Part shown: piece by piece, positions 16,447 through 25,026 of the stretch
How the letters are laid out: the number at the start of each line of letters is the position of its first letter
How positions within the stretch are numbered: the first letter of the stretch is position 1
Source: Clostridia bacterium
GTDB lineage: Bacteria; Bacillota; Clostridia; Oscillospirales; Acutalibacteraceae
Direction: 5' to 3'
NCBI GenBank assembly: GCA_017395425.1
Contig: JAFPUM010000061.1
Coordinates: 1-64,000 of the forward strand
DNA length: 64,000 bases
Notes under the pieces: generated by a model
The model's database searches: none
What the model was told of the DNA's origin: nothing
Seen by the model: the letters and a program-made list of their open reading frames with translations, nothing else
Program-made: the position numbers and the translations under genes

Positions 16447-16968
16447 TCAATCGTCATATCGCACGAACAATCCTGCAATGGCAAACAGCAGGAAGAATAC
16501 GCCCATTGTGATCAGTGTCACGGGCAAGCCGATACCGTGAATCAGCCAGTTGGCATAGCTGCCGAGCAACGGAACCGAAAAGCCGGTTCCCTGACCGGCG
16601 ATTTTACTGTACGGTACGGACATTGTGTCAGTACCGCCGGATACCAGCACCGAAGCAGCAGCAGGGTTGTTGGCGGTAATTTTAGCGCCTACAGGAGTAT
16701 CTCCGCTGTAATAGACGATAATATGTCCTGATTTGAACTTTTCAGGCTGGGTTTCCCGCACAAAGGCGAGACTGCCTTTACCATAAATACTGCCGATGTC
16801 GGATTTATCCTTGAGAATCGGCAGTGCCTTGTACTTCGCCATCGGCATCAGCCCGAAAAAAGCAATCAGCACCACGCACTGCACGATCAGCAGTATCCCC
16901 GTGACCGCTCTTACAACCCGGGCTTTTTGCCCTTTGGCTTTTTTCTCATTTGGTTTTTTCTCTTTCAT
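16447..16968 (-). CDS. Two-pass membrane protein resembling a SipW-type signal peptidase fold
   Basis: 173 residues. A Lys-rich cytoplasmic start is followed by a membrane helix (about residues 19-43), an outside domain of about 85 residues and a second helix near the C-terminus (LPVTLITMGVFFLLFAIAGLFV). The order helix, KSDIGSIYGKGSLAFVRE, FKSGHIIVYY, helix is like archaeal/SipW-type S26 signal peptidases, where the serine lies in a GSMxP loop. Here the loop reads IGSIYGKGSL without the usual Met-Glu-Pro, and no clear catalytic Lys or His follows, so activity is doubtful. The ATG at 16968 has AAGGGG ahead. The assignment is tentative. Confidence 0.55.
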   Translation of the reverse strand: MKEKKPNEKKAKGQKARVVRAVTGILLIVQCVVLIAFFGLMPMAKYKALPILKDKSDIGSIYGKGSLAFVRETQPEKFKSGHIIVYYSGDTPVGAKITANNPAAASVLVSGGTDTMSVPYSKIAGQGTGFSVPLLGSYANWLIHGIGLPVTLITMGVFFLLFAIAGLFVRYDD

Positions 16969-17011
16969 TTTGCAAAACCCCTTTGTCCCGTGACGGTTTG
17001 ATGATAGAATG

Positions 17012-17040
17012 ATTATACTATGATTGTCGTCAAATTGCAA
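17012..17040 (-). promoter_or_regulatory. Promoter of the S26-like gene
   Basis: Minus strand TTGCAA, 17 bases, TATAAT. It lies back to back with the promoter of the LytTR operon. Confidence 0.72.
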
Positions 17041-17108
17041 GGTGTTTCGGGCTTTTTTCTTGGCGCAACCTCTTACGCATGAAAAACGACCTTTTATGCA
17101 AACGACCG

Positions 17109-17137
17109 TTGCATTTTTGTTCCGCGTCATGTATGAT
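17109..17137 (+). promoter_or_regulatory. Promoter of the LytTR operon
   Basis: TTGCAT, 17 bases, TATGAT, giving a leader of about 35 bases before the TTG start at 17178. Confidence 0.65.
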
Positions 17138-17177
17138 ACTGTCAGAAAGCAGAATTCACCGAAAGGCAGGTATTCCG

Positions 17178-17621
17178 TTGAAAGTTACACTGCATCTTTT
17201 AGAAAGCAGCGAGGAAGAAGAGGTTATAATTCGTTACCGCAAGATGAACGGGCAGATCGAGGAAATTGTGCGGATTGCCGAAGGCAGCGATGAAAAAATC
17301 CCGTGCAGCCGCGGCGAAATAAAATGCCGGATTGCGGTAGGAGAGGTTCTTTATGCCGAAAGTGTGGATCGCGCTACCTTTCTCTATACGAAAGACGGGG
17401 TTTATCGCACGGCGTACTCACTGCAAAGTCTCGAAGCGGCATATATGGAACGCGGGTTTTTCCGCTGTGCCAAATCCATGCTGATCTGCATCTACCGCAT
17501 TGCTGCTCTGAAAAGCGAAGCGGGCGGACGCATTGACGCCACAATGGAAAACGGGGAACACGTTATCATTTCCCGCAAATATGCCCGCGAACTGCGCCGG
17601 GAACTGAAGGGGGAGGATTGA
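17178..17621 (+). CDS. LytTR family DNA-binding regulator
   Basis: 147 residues. The first 50 residues (LHLLESSEEEEVIIRYRKMN) match the short N-terminal part of stand-alone LytTR regulators; the LytTR beta fold follows, with VGEVLYAESVDRATFLYTKDGVYRT, SLQSLEAAYMERGFFRCAKSMLIC and the end VIISRKYARELRRELK. It has no receiver domain. I choose the TTG at 17178 because AGGCAGG lies seven bases ahead; the longer frame from 17079 runs through the promoter. It is the first gene of LytTR-DUF3021-ABC-permease, a module seen widely in Firmicutes in which the regulator and its membrane partner probably control the operon. Confidence 0.88.
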   Translation: MKVTLHLLESSEEEEVIIRYRKMNGQIEEIVRIAEGSDEKIPCSRGEIKCRIAVGEVLYAESVDRATFLYTKDGVYRTAYSLQSLEAAYMERGFFRCAKSMLICIYRIAALKSEAGGRIDATMENGEHVIISRKYARELRRELKGED

Positions 17622-17624
17622 ACT

Positions 17625-18131
17625 GTGAAAGAAAAACTGGTTCGGGGATTGAAAACCTATCTGCTGCATGAAATCGACATTAATTTCAAAGCCTGCACTT
17701 ATTTTTTTTGTATGACATTTTTCTATTGTGTGGCGGAACTGCTGTCCCATCGGGGGGAAGTGAAAATCCTCACGCTGGGAGAGATTCTGATTACAAATTA
17801 CGTCATCTGTTATGTGCAGACCTATCTTTTCCACGATTTCGACGAATCCGACCGGTTCGGTCGGAGCGAATGGACGGGTATCGGCGTGTGTACGGCACTG
17901 TATGTACTGGCGAGCCTGCTTTTCGGCTGGTTCGGGAAAAGCGTACCGGTGACGGTATGCTATGCAGGCTTTGTGGTGCTGTGCTATATCTGTGTGATGC
18001 TGTGCTATATGGTCAAGCGAAAACTCGAAACGAGGCGTCTGAATCATATGCTGGCGATATATAAACAACATGAAACCAAGGAAGGGAGCCATGAATGTGG
18101 AACAAGCCATTCGGATGTGCGGTCTGAGTAA
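17625..18131 (+). CDS. DUF3021 family membrane protein
   Basis: 168 residues with four membrane segments (ACTYFFCMTFFYCVAELL, LGEILITNYVICYVQTYLF, GIGVCTALYVLASLLFGWF, VTVCYAGFVVLCYICVMLCYM) and a charged cytoplasmic end. DUF3021 proteins are almost always encoded beside a LytTR regulator and are thought to hold it at the membrane in an inactive state. The GTG start at 17625 has GGGGGAGG ahead and lies three bases past the LytTR stop. Its end overlaps the ABC ATPase start by 41 bases, so translation of the two is likely coupled. Confidence 0.85.
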   Translation: MKEKLVRGLKTYLLHEIDINFKACTYFFCMTFFYCVAELLSHRGEVKILTLGEILITNYVICYVQTYLFHDFDESDRFGRSEWTGIGVCTALYVLASLLFGWFGKSVPVTVCYAGFVVLCYICVMLCYMVKRKLETRRLNHMLAIYKQHETKEGSHECGTSHSDVRSE

Positions 18132-18984
18132 GACCTACGGGAAAAACAGGGGAATCGACGATCTCACCTTTGACGTGGAGAGCGGGGAGATTTTCGGTTT
18201 TCTGGGACCCAACGGCGCGGGTAAGTCCACCACCATCCGCTGCCTGCTGGGGCTGATCAGGCCCACCGACGGCAGTGGGTCGGTGTTCGGGCTGGATATT
18301 GTCAAGGAGCACCGTGCCGTCATGCGGAGTGTGGGCTATCTGCCCTCCGAGACGATGTTCTATCCCGACATGAAGGCGGGAGAAGTCATTCGATTTGCGG
18401 CAAAGGTGCGGGGTATGGACTGTTCGGCGGAAGCGGCGAAACTCTGCGAACGCCTGAAGGTGGACGTGAACAAGCGTATCCGCGATCTGTCACTGGGCAA
18501 CCGCAAGAAAATTGCCATTGTCTGCGCCATGCAGCACAAACCCAGTCTCTTTGTCTTTGACGAGCCGACGTCGGGACTGGATCCGCTGATTCAGGCGGAA
18601 TTCTTCGCGCTGGTACAGGAGTACAATGCGGGGGGCGCGACCTGCTTCCTGTCGTCCCATGTACTGCCGGAGGTGCGGAAATACTGCGGACGGGCGGCAA
18701 TTATCCGGGAGGGGAGACTCGTGGCAGTGGATTCGCTGGAAAAGCTCTCCCGCACCAATACCAAGCGGGTGCGGCTCGAAGGCGTCACCGATCTGGCGCT
18801 CGACGGCATTTCACAGCTTAAAAAGCACGAAAACGGCATAGATTTCGTATACAGCGGCGACATTGCTTCCCTGCTGGGCATCCTCCACGGACAGCCCATC
18901 GCGGATCTGTGCATCGAGGAACCGTCGCTGGAGGAAGTCTTTATGCACTATTATGATAATTCCGACAAGGGAGGCAACGCGTGA
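18091..18984 (+). CDS. ABC transporter ATP-binding protein
   Basis: 297 residues. Walker A is GPNGAGKST (residues 39-47); the signature is LSLGN in IRDLSLGNRKKIAIV; Walker B is LFVFDEPTSGLDPL, followed by FLSSHVLPEV with the switch His. The C-terminal 80 residues are the small domain found in CcmA/NatA-type exporters. It drives an ABC-2 type exporter with the next gene. I start at the ATG at 18091, which has GGAAGGGAG ahead; an in-frame ATG at 18070 is weaker. The substrate is unknown; LytTR-linked exporters often give resistance to antimicrobial peptides or export peptides. Confidence 0.94.
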   Translation: MNVEQAIRMCGLSKTYGKNRGIDDLTFDVESGEIFGFLGPNGAGKSTTIRCLLGLIRPTDGSGSVFGLDIVKEHRAVMRSVGYLPSETMFYPDMKAGEVIRFAAKVRGMDCSAEAAKLCERLKVDVNKRIRDLSLGNRKKIAIVCAMQHKPSLFVFDEPTSGLDPLIQAEFFALVQEYNAGGATCFLSSHVLPEVRKYCGRAAIIREGRLVAVDSLEKLSRTNTKRVRLEGVTDLALDGISQLKKHENGIDFVYSGDIASLLGILHGQPIADLCIEEPSLEEVFMHYYDNSDKGGNA

Positions 18985-19775
18985 TGACACTGTATCTGCA
19001 CGAACTGAAAAGCAACCGGACGAGCTTCTGGGTATGGCTGGTGAGCGTGGCGGCATTCTGCTGCGGCACCGTTTTCCTCTTTCCCATGACGAAGGAGTCT
19101 ATGAGCGACCTCTCTGACGCGTTCGCAAACATGGGCGGATTTTCGTCGGCATTCGGCATGGATAAACTCTCCGTCGCGACGCTGGAGGGCTTCTTCGGCA
19201 CCGAAATCGGCACGATCTACGCGCTGGGCGGCGGTATGTATGCTTCGCTGCTGGGTATCGGTATGCTTGCCAAGGAGGAAGGCGCTCACACCGCTGAATT
19301 TCTGCACACCCTGACCATGAGCCGTCCCGCCATCGTCACAGGCAAGCTGCTGGCTTCGCTGACGCTGCTGGCGGCGTTCGGACTGCTCAACTTTGGCGCG
19401 ATGCTGGCTTCCATTGCGATGGTGGGAGAGAGCATAAATCTGACGTCCCTGACGGGCTATATGCTGGCGCAGTCGCTGTGTCAGGGCGAAATCTTCGCGG
19501 TGTGTTTCGGCATTTCGGCATTCCTGCGGCGGAATAACCTCGGTGTGGGACTGGGATTGGCACTGGTGCTGTATGTGGTGGATATCATGAGCCGCATTGC
19601 CGATGAGACGGAATGGATGCGTATCCTCACACCGTTCGGCTTTTCCAACGCCACGGATATCTTCGTCAATGAGGGAAAGATGGAAACCCTTCCCGTCGTC
19701 ATAGGCGGATGTATCGCGGCAGCAGGTCTGGCGGCAGCATATGCGGTGTACAGCCGGAGAGACATCAGCACGTAA
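18984..19775 (+). CDS. ABC-2 type transporter permease
   Basis: 263 residues with six predicted membrane segments, beginning with MTLYLHELKSNRTSFWVWLVSVAAF, the usual N-terminal helix of ABC-2 permeases. After a long outside loop (MSDLSDAFANMGGFSSAFGMD) further helices include AALGLLNFGAMLASIAMV-like and ALVLYVVDIMSRIA. The ATG at 18984 shares its A with the TGA of the ATPase gene, so the two are translationally coupled. It forms the membrane channel of the exporter. It ends the operon. Confidence 0.88.
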   Translation: MTLYLHELKSNRTSFWVWLVSVAAFCCGTVFLFPMTKESMSDLSDAFANMGGFSSAFGMDKLSVATLEGFFGTEIGTIYALGGGMYASLLGIGMLAKEEGAHTAEFLHTLTMSRPAIVTGKLLASLTLLAAFGLLNFGAMLASIAMVGESINLTSLTGYMLAQSLCQGEIFAVCFGISAFLRRNNLGVGLGLALVLYVVDIMSRIADETEWMRILTPFGFSNATDIFVNEGKMETLPVVIGGCIAAAGLAAAYAVYSRRDIST

Positions 19776-19867
19776 GACTTCGACACCGGACGGGCAGTCC
19801 TCACATAGTATATAGAGAACGGTTCAGCAACCGTCGCCATATCTATACTGATAGGAGGACATTTGTC

Positions 19868-20797
19868 ATGGGAGAAAGAAACTGTCAGCCGATGAATACG
19901 GGCTGCGCGGGAAACGCGGGAAACATGGGCAGCGCCGGCAACGGCGGGTGCGTCAGTCCGGAAAGACCGCGCAGAGACTGCTTCAAGGAAGCGGTGTGCA
20001 TCAACGCCGGGCGTGTATATGACGCCTGCCGCGACAGGGAATGTCTCGAGGACATACCGGTATTTTTTGTGGAGCGCGACCAGGATATCATCAACAACGC
20101 GCTGGGCGTCAAGCTCAAATCCGCCGAGGTAGTCAATGTGCTGATTGACACCGAGCCGGTGCCGTTCAACCGCGGCTACTATTCCGTGGATCTGACCATC
20201 TATTTCTGCGTGAAGCTGGATGTGACGGTCTCGCCGATCAGTCCGTCCTGCGAAGTGCGCGGCCTGTGCATTTACAACAAGAAGGCGATTCTCTACGGCA
20301 GCGAAGGCAGCGTGAAGGTGTTCAGTTCCGATTTTGTCTGCGGCGACGACGACGATCAGAATCTCCCCGCGGGCAACCTGCCGCGTGCTACCGTGCAGAT
20401 TGCCGAGCCGATTGGGCTGGGCGCCAGACTGGTGCCGGCGTGCGAGATGAATTACTGCTGCTGCTGTGTGCCCAACCGCGTGGCACGTCAGTTTGCGGGC
20501 AGTTTTGACCACCGTCTGTCCGAGAAATCGGTCAAGGTGACACTGGGTATTTTCATGATTATCCAGCTGGAGAGACAGGTGCAGATGCTCGTGCCGGTGT
20601 ATGATTTCTGTATGCCGGAGAAAATCTGCGCCGAGGCAGCCAACGAAAGTCCCTGCGATCTCTTCAAGAAGATCAGCTTCCCGGCGGACGAATTCTTCCC
20701 GCCCAAGGCGGGCGATCTGCATTGCAGCGAAGCGCAGATGATGCGCGGACAGTCCGCGGGCGCTTCCGGCTGCGGCTGTGGCTGCGGCAACGGCTGA
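19868..20797 (+). CDS. Cysteine-rich conserved protein, function unknown
   Basis: 309 residues, about 20 of them Cys. The first 50 residues are Gly/Asn/Cys-rich (MGERNCQPMNTGCAGNAGN), the body holds strand-rich segments (VLIDTEPVPFNRGYYSVDLTI, ILYGSEGSVKVFSSDF, GLGARLVPACEMNYCCCC) and the end is a Gly-Cys tail (GCGCGCGNG). The repeated form of a strand, a charged loop, and VEPVPF-like segments suggests one beta domain used twice. There is no signal peptide or membrane segment. Similar proteins are common in Clostridia as hypothetical proteins, and a spore coat role would fit the composition, but I cannot prove it. The ATG at 19868 has AGGAGG ahead. It has its own terminator. Confidence 0.72.
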   Translation: MGERNCQPMNTGCAGNAGNMGSAGNGGCVSPERPRRDCFKEAVCINAGRVYDACRDRECLEDIPVFFVERDQDIINNALGVKLKSAEVVNVLIDTEPVPFNRGYYSVDLTIYFCVKLDVTVSPISPSCEVRGLCIYNKKAILYGSEGSVKVFSSDFVCGDDDDQNLPAGNLPRATVQIAEPIGLGARLVPACEMNYCCCCVPNRVARQFAGSFDHRLSEKSVKVTLGIFMIIQLERQVQMLVPVYDFCMPEKICAEAANESPCDLFKKISFPADEFFPPKAGDLHCSEAQMMRGQSAGASGCGCGCGNG

Positions 20798-20860
20798 TTC
20801 GATGATCCGGCAGCCTGACCGGGAGGTTTGTGAAGCTGCCAATGAAAAACAGGCATATGA

Positions 20861-20900
20861 AAAAGATTACGGAGAGAGGGATTTCTCCGTAATCTTTTTT
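20861..20900. terminator. Terminator of the Cys-rich protein gene
   Basis: AAAAGATTACGGAGA pairs with TCTCCGTAATCTTTT, with a T-run after it. Confidence 0.88.
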
Positions 20901-20944
20901 CGTTGATCTTCCCTGAAAATTCCCTGTGAAATTTCAAAAAATCC

Positions 20945-20974
20945 TTGCAAATATCCCCTGCTTTATGATACAAT
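20945..20974 (+). promoter_or_regulatory. Promoter of cdaA-ybbR
   Basis: TTGCAA, 18 bases, TACAAT, giving a leader of about 40 bases. Confidence 0.65.
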
Positions 20975-21022
20975 GATATGAAGAATATTTCAGCAGTGTT
21001 TTTGGGTGTGCGGTGATTTTTT

Positions 21023-21922
21023 ATGCTTAACGACTTTTTGGAAATCGTACAGCGTCTGGTGACGTATTTTACCATATTTGACCTGATCGACATCCTGATT
21101 GTGTCCTTTCTGGTGTACTATCTGATCGTGTTTATCCGCGATACCCGTGCCCAGCAGCTTATGAAGGGCATTGTCGTCATTGTGGCGGCGTATATGCTCG
21201 CCACATCGCTCCAGCTCAACACGCTGCGGTACATCATAGAAGTCATTATCAACAACGGCATTCTGGCGGTCATCATTATCTTTCAGCCGGAACTGCGCAG
21301 CTTTCTGGAACATATGGGGCGCAGCAAATTTTCCGTCACCAATCTCTTCGGACCGCTGCCGGAGGATTCCCACGAGGCACAGCTCAATGCCATCAACGGC
21401 GTGGTGGAAGCCTTCCGCATACTGCAAAAGCAGAAAATGGGTGCGCTGGTGGTATTTGAACGGGAGGATCTTCTCAACGACATTGCCGCCACCGGCACAC
21501 AGGTGGACGCCGTTCCCAATGCCGGCGTCATCGGCAATATCTTTTTCAACAAGGCGCCGCTGCATGACGGCGCGGTAATTATCCGGGACGGGCGCGTCCA
21601 TTCCGCAGGCTGCATTCTTCCGCTGACCCACAGCAGCGATATCTCGATGGAACTGGGTACCCGTCACCGTGCCGCCATCGGCATGAGCGAAAATTCCGAC
21701 GCAGTGGTGGTGGTGCTTTCGGAGGAAACAGGGCAGCTTTCGATTGCCATTGCCGGCACGCTTCAGCGGTTTGACACCGTGACGGAATTTACCTCCGTAC
21801 TGATGCAGGTACTGCTCCCCAATACCGAGGAAACGGTCAGCAAGCGGGAACGCTTCTGGCAGGATGTCAAGGGGCATTTTACCCGGAGTGACAGTCACAA
21901 AAAAGCAAAGAGTAAATCATAA
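21023..21922 (+). CDS. cdaA: Diadenylate cyclase CdaA
   Basis: 299 residues. Three N-terminal membrane helices (about residues 15-85) precede the DAC domain, which shows the two catalytic motifs: DGA in LHDGAVIIRDGR and RHR in ELGTRHRAAIG. It makes cyclic di-AMP from two ATP at the membrane; c-di-AMP controls potassium, osmolytes and cell-wall balance. The ATG at 21023 has GGTGA ahead. YbbR follows after 30 bases, the usual regulator pair. In many Firmicutes glmM is third in this operon; here it is at 6.1-7.4 kb on the other strand. Confidence 0.96.
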   Translation: MLNDFLEIVQRLVTYFTIFDLIDILIVSFLVYYLIVFIRDTRAQQLMKGIVVIVAAYMLATSLQLNTLRYIIEVIINNGILAVIIIFQPELRSFLEHMGRSKFSVTNLFGPLPEDSHEAQLNAINGVVEAFRILQKQKMGALVVFEREDLLNDIAATGTQVDAVPNAGVIGNIFFNKAPLHDGAVIIRDGRVHSAGCILPLTHSSDISMELGTRHRAAIGMSENSDAVVVVLSEETGQLSIAIAGTLQRFDTVTEFTSVLMQVLLPNTEETVSKRERFWQDVKGHFTRSDSHKKAKSKS

Positions 21923-21952
21923 AGGAAGCGCTGAGAAGAGGTTGGATTTCAT

Positions 21953-23338
21953 ATGGGGAAAATCGGCAAAGTGAATCAAAAAATCCTTCTGACGGCATAT
22001 CGGCGGGTCAGAAAGTTTATCCGCCGCCCGTGGTTTTATGACAAAAAATTTCTCGTGGTACTGTCGGTGATGAGTTCGCTGTTTCTCTGGTCGGTGCTGT
22101 CGGTCAATGCCAGTCCCGAAGAGGTGCGCACGATTCCGGGCGTACATATCACCATCGACCAGGAAGGCATTGAGGAGAATTTCGGCGTGCGGTTCGTAGA
22201 GGTTATCAGCCCGGAATCGCTCAAGGATCTGGAATTCGACATCAAGGTGCGCGGAAGACGGTATCTGATTTCCCAATTGACGGCGGATGATTTCACCGCC
22301 GTGGCAACCGCCAACAAGAGCGTGTCGAAACCGGGCTCGTATGACTTCACGGTATCGGTAAGCTGCAATAATCCCTTGCTGGATCTTACCGTGTCCAATA
22401 ACGGACAGCAGATGTATGTGAAGTTTGACCGTTATGTCACCAAGGAATTTGCCGTCAGCGGCGTGGAAGGCATAGGCGCAACGGTAGCCGCCGATTCCGC
22501 GCTGAGCATGGGAACACCTTATTCCAACGTGGCTAAAGTCAGAATTGAAGGTCCCGAGAATGAGGTTGCCAAAATCGCTTCGGTGATTATCCGCGCGGAT
22601 GTCAACAAAGAACTGTATGACGGCGAATCTTTCGACGGCACTGAGATTTTCCGCAACGAGGACGGCGATGAACTCACACTCGGTCAGAATACGACGATCA
22701 CCCGTTACACCGCCGAGGAAAAGGTCGCTGAGAATGTCAAAGTCACAATTCCCATTAAAACGTCCAAAAAATTCAAGGTCAATGTGGCATTTCCCAATGC
22801 GCCCGACAGCTTTGACAAAACCAAGCTGCCGTTGTCAGTTTCACCCGGGTCGGTGACGCTGGTAGGAACGCCGGATGCCATTCAGAATTTCAGTGAATCT
22901 TACGGCAGCGTTTATCTGGCGGGAGAAATTGATCTCACCCGGCTGAGCAATAAGGTCAACAGTTTTACGTTCCCTGTTTCGCTGAGTACGGGTCTGGAGA
23001 TGTCCGACAACGTGGAGAACATCAAGGTCAAGATTAATCTTTCCGAATACAGTGTGGAAAAGATGACGCTCACGTCGGCACAGTCCAAATTTGATTATAT
23101 TAACTATGTGGGCAGCCGAGATGTGAAGGTAAAGACCAAATCTCTCAGCAATGTGAAGATTATCGGTCCGGCGCATGTGCTGTCGCAGATCAAACCGTCG
23201 GATATTTCGGTTTACGCAGATATGACGGGGTTTGAAACGGTGATCGGTCCCTGCACGGTCAATGCCGTGGTGTCGATTGCCAATCATTCCAACTGCTGGG
23301 TCATCGGCACCTATACGGTGGACGCTGTGATCAGCTAG
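21953..23338 (+). CDS. YbbR domain protein (CdaR), regulator of CdaA
   Basis: 461 residues. A basic start and one membrane helix (KKFLVVLSVMSSLFLWSVLSVNAS, about residues 36-60) are followed by four YbbR-type beta repeats, each near 80-90 residues, such as EEVRTIPGVHITID, VRFVEVISPESLKDLEF and VRIEGPENEVAKIASVIIRADV. YbbR proteins are extracellular and modulate CdaA through the membrane. The ATG at 21953 has AGAGG ahead. Two-gene operon with cdaA, ended by the hairpin at 23355-23407. Confidence 0.9.
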   Translation: MGKIGKVNQKILLTAYRRVRKFIRRPWFYDKKFLVVLSVMSSLFLWSVLSVNASPEEVRTIPGVHITIDQEGIEENFGVRFVEVISPESLKDLEFDIKVRGRRYLISQLTADDFTAVATANKSVSKPGSYDFTVSVSCNNPLLDLTVSNNGQQMYVKFDRYVTKEFAVSGVEGIGATVAADSALSMGTPYSNVAKVRIEGPENEVAKIASVIIRADVNKELYDGESFDGTEIFRNEDGDELTLGQNTTITRYTAEEKVAENVKVTIPIKTSKKFKVNVAFPNAPDSFDKTKLPLSVSPGSVTLVGTPDAIQNFSESYGSVYLAGEIDLTRLSNKVNSFTFPVSLSTGLEMSDNVENIKVKINLSEYSVEKMTLTSAQSKFDYINYVGSRDVKVKTKSLSNVKIIGPAHVLSQIKPSDISVYADMTGFETVIGPCTVNAVVSIANHSNCWVIGTYTVDAVIS

Positions 23339-23354
23339 CACTTTACTCACAAAT

Positions 23355-23407
23355 CAAAAACCGTGAAGTACTTTGTCTGAAAGGCAAAGCGCTTCACGGT
23401 TTTTTTA
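23355..23407. terminator. Bidirectional terminator between ybbR and a lipoprotein gene
   Basis: AAAACCGTGAAGTACTTTG pairs with GCAAAGCGCTTCACGGTTTT; T-runs lie on both sides. Its right end touches the stop codon of the convergent gene. Confidence 0.88.
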
Positions 23408-25003
23408 CGATGATTTCTGTACCATGTCGGCTGCGGTGGCCTGCGTGTCGGCAATCAGACGGAGGGTCTGCTGCTTTGTGAGAACGCCCTTGGACATATA
23501 TTCCACTGCCATGGCGGTGTGATTCCAGAAAAACTGGTTTTCCTGCGTCTGGGTGGTGAGCAGAAAGGAATCCGCCGACTGCACCGACTGAATGACGCCG
23601 TGGTAGATAAAGGATTTGTCCGTGAGCCTGTCCTCGGCGTTACGAGAGAGAGAGGCAAGCGCCGGGACGCGGCAATTATCGCCGCAGAGACGGGTGATAT
23701 TGTCTTCGGTGAGAAAACTTTCCACGAACGCCAGCACATCTTTCCGCTTGTCGCTGTCGTAGTAGGCTTTTTTGGTAATATAAAAGCCCTCGGCAAAATC
23801 GACATAAAGCCCGTTTTCGCTCACGTTCTTCTGTGAACGGTCGGAGGAAGAAACCGCGGCGGGACGGGTGGCTGATGTTTGGGAAGGCGGCGGCGTAGAT
23901 TCTCCCGCGCCGGAGAGCGGTGCGCCTCCGCCGGATTGCGGTGACTGCTCGGAAGGCTGGGTAGGCGGCAGGGTGTTAGCGGTGTTGCGGGGATACACGG
24001 GTCCCGACATACCGTTGTTGGGATAGGAATTGGCGGTGGTGGTGACTTCCGGACTGCTGATACTGCCGAAAGGCGGCAGCGCGATGTATTCGCTGTCGAG
24101 GTCGGTATTGATAGCCCCGCAAGTGGTGTGATCCATCAGCAGAATGGCGGCTTTGCCGCTGTTGTACCGTTCCACGGCGGACGGGAGTTTTTCGGCGGCG
24201 GTGTGCTGAAGGTCAGAGGACGAAATGAGATAATCAAATGCTTCGGGCGGCATGGAGGGAAAGGCGTTCAGCTCGTCGAGCTGGGCAATGGCGTCCATTG
24301 CCTGCGACCAGCATTCGTCGGGATGACCGTCCATCGCGGACTGCACCGAGGAAAGTCCGCCCAGTCCCCGCACGAGATATTCCAGGAGCGGGGCACTCTC
24401 ATCCAGCGCGTTGGCGAAAAGGGAGACTTCTCCCTTCTGAAAATGCCTGGCAGCACGCACGATGTCCTCCCATGTTTCGGGGATGGGTAAGCCGCTGCGC
24501 CGGAACAGCGCCGCGTTGATAATCACCCCGCGCCAATCCCCCCGTACAGGAATACAGTAGCGATTTCCGTCATCCGCTGCGGCGCTGTCAATGGCGGCTT
24601 CCGAGAGCGAGGCGGCAAATTGGGGATAGTCGGCGCGGATTTCATCCACGGTCATGAAGAAATCCGAGAGCTGGCTCATATCTTTGATGGAGGAATAATA
24701 GATGACATCGGGCACATTGGCGCCGCGATAGGTGGAGGCAATGGAGAGTGCCATTTTATAGCCGGCAGCGGGGGTGGTGGTGGTGTCGTTGATGACCACG
24801 TTTTTATGGGTTTTGGTATAGTCGCTGAGAATATCAGCGTAAACGGTTCGGTCGGCAGTCTCTCCCAAGGTGCTGTATGTGCGCATGACGAAGTGGGGTT
24901 TTTCGTTTTTACCGCAGGAGCCAAGCGATGTAAGGCTCACTGCAACAGTCAGTGCCAATGCCGCCCATCGTCTGCCATTGCGTAGAAAAGCGTTTCGTGC
25001 CAT
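23405..25003 (-). CDS. Extracellular solute-binding lipoprotein (family 1-like), orphan
   Basis: 532 residues. A lipoprotein signal ends in the lipobox LGSC (Cys about residue 30). The body resembles family-1 sugar-binding proteins: VYADILSDYTKTHKNVVIN, VPDVIYYSSIKDMSQL, YCIPVRGDWRGVIINAALFRR, LPIPETWEDIVRAAR, and the C-terminal DVLAFVESFLTEDN. About residues 325-390 are a low-complexity Pro/Ser/Thr/Gly insert, not normal in this family. It should sit on the outer face of the membrane. No permease or ATPase gene is beside it, so it may be a sensor or use a transporter encoded elsewhere. The ATG at 25003 has no strong ribosome site (GGGGAGTG, weak). Confidence 0.75.
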   Translation of the reverse strand: MARNAFLRNGRRWAALALTVAVSLTSLGSCGKNEKPHFVMRTYSTLGETADRTVYADILSDYTKTHKNVVINDTTTTPAAGYKMALSIASTYRGANVPDVIYYSSIKDMSQLSDFFMTVDEIRADYPQFAASLSEAAIDSAAADDGNRYCIPVRGDWRGVIINAALFRRSGLPIPETWEDIVRAARHFQKGEVSLFANALDESAPLLEYLVRGLGGLSSVQSAMDGHPDECWSQAMDAIAQLDELNAFPSMPPEAFDYLISSSDLQHTAAEKLPSAVERYNSGKAAILLMDHTTCGAINTDLDSEYIALPPFGSISSPEVTTTANSYPNNGMSGPVYPRNTANTLPPTQPSEQSPQSGGGAPLSGAGESTPPPSQTSATRPAAVSSSDRSQKNVSENGLYVDFAEGFYITKKAYYDSDKRKDVLAFVESFLTEDNITRLCGDNCRVPALASLSRNAEDRLTDKSFIYHGVIQSVQSADSFLLTTQTQENQFFWNHTAMAVEYMSKGVLTKQQTLRLIADTQATAADMVQKSS

Positions 25004-25026
25004 ACTGTCATTTCACTCCCCGAAGG

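Noticed and set aside
16102..16450. Minus-strand frame of 135 codons between GH13 and the S26-like gene
   Set aside because: It runs through the terminator hairpin and has no ribosome site or recognisable motif.
19481..20842. Minus-strand frame of 453 codons opposite the Cys-rich protein
   Set aside because: The plus-strand gene has AGGAGG, a terminator and a promoter arrangement; the minus frame has none.
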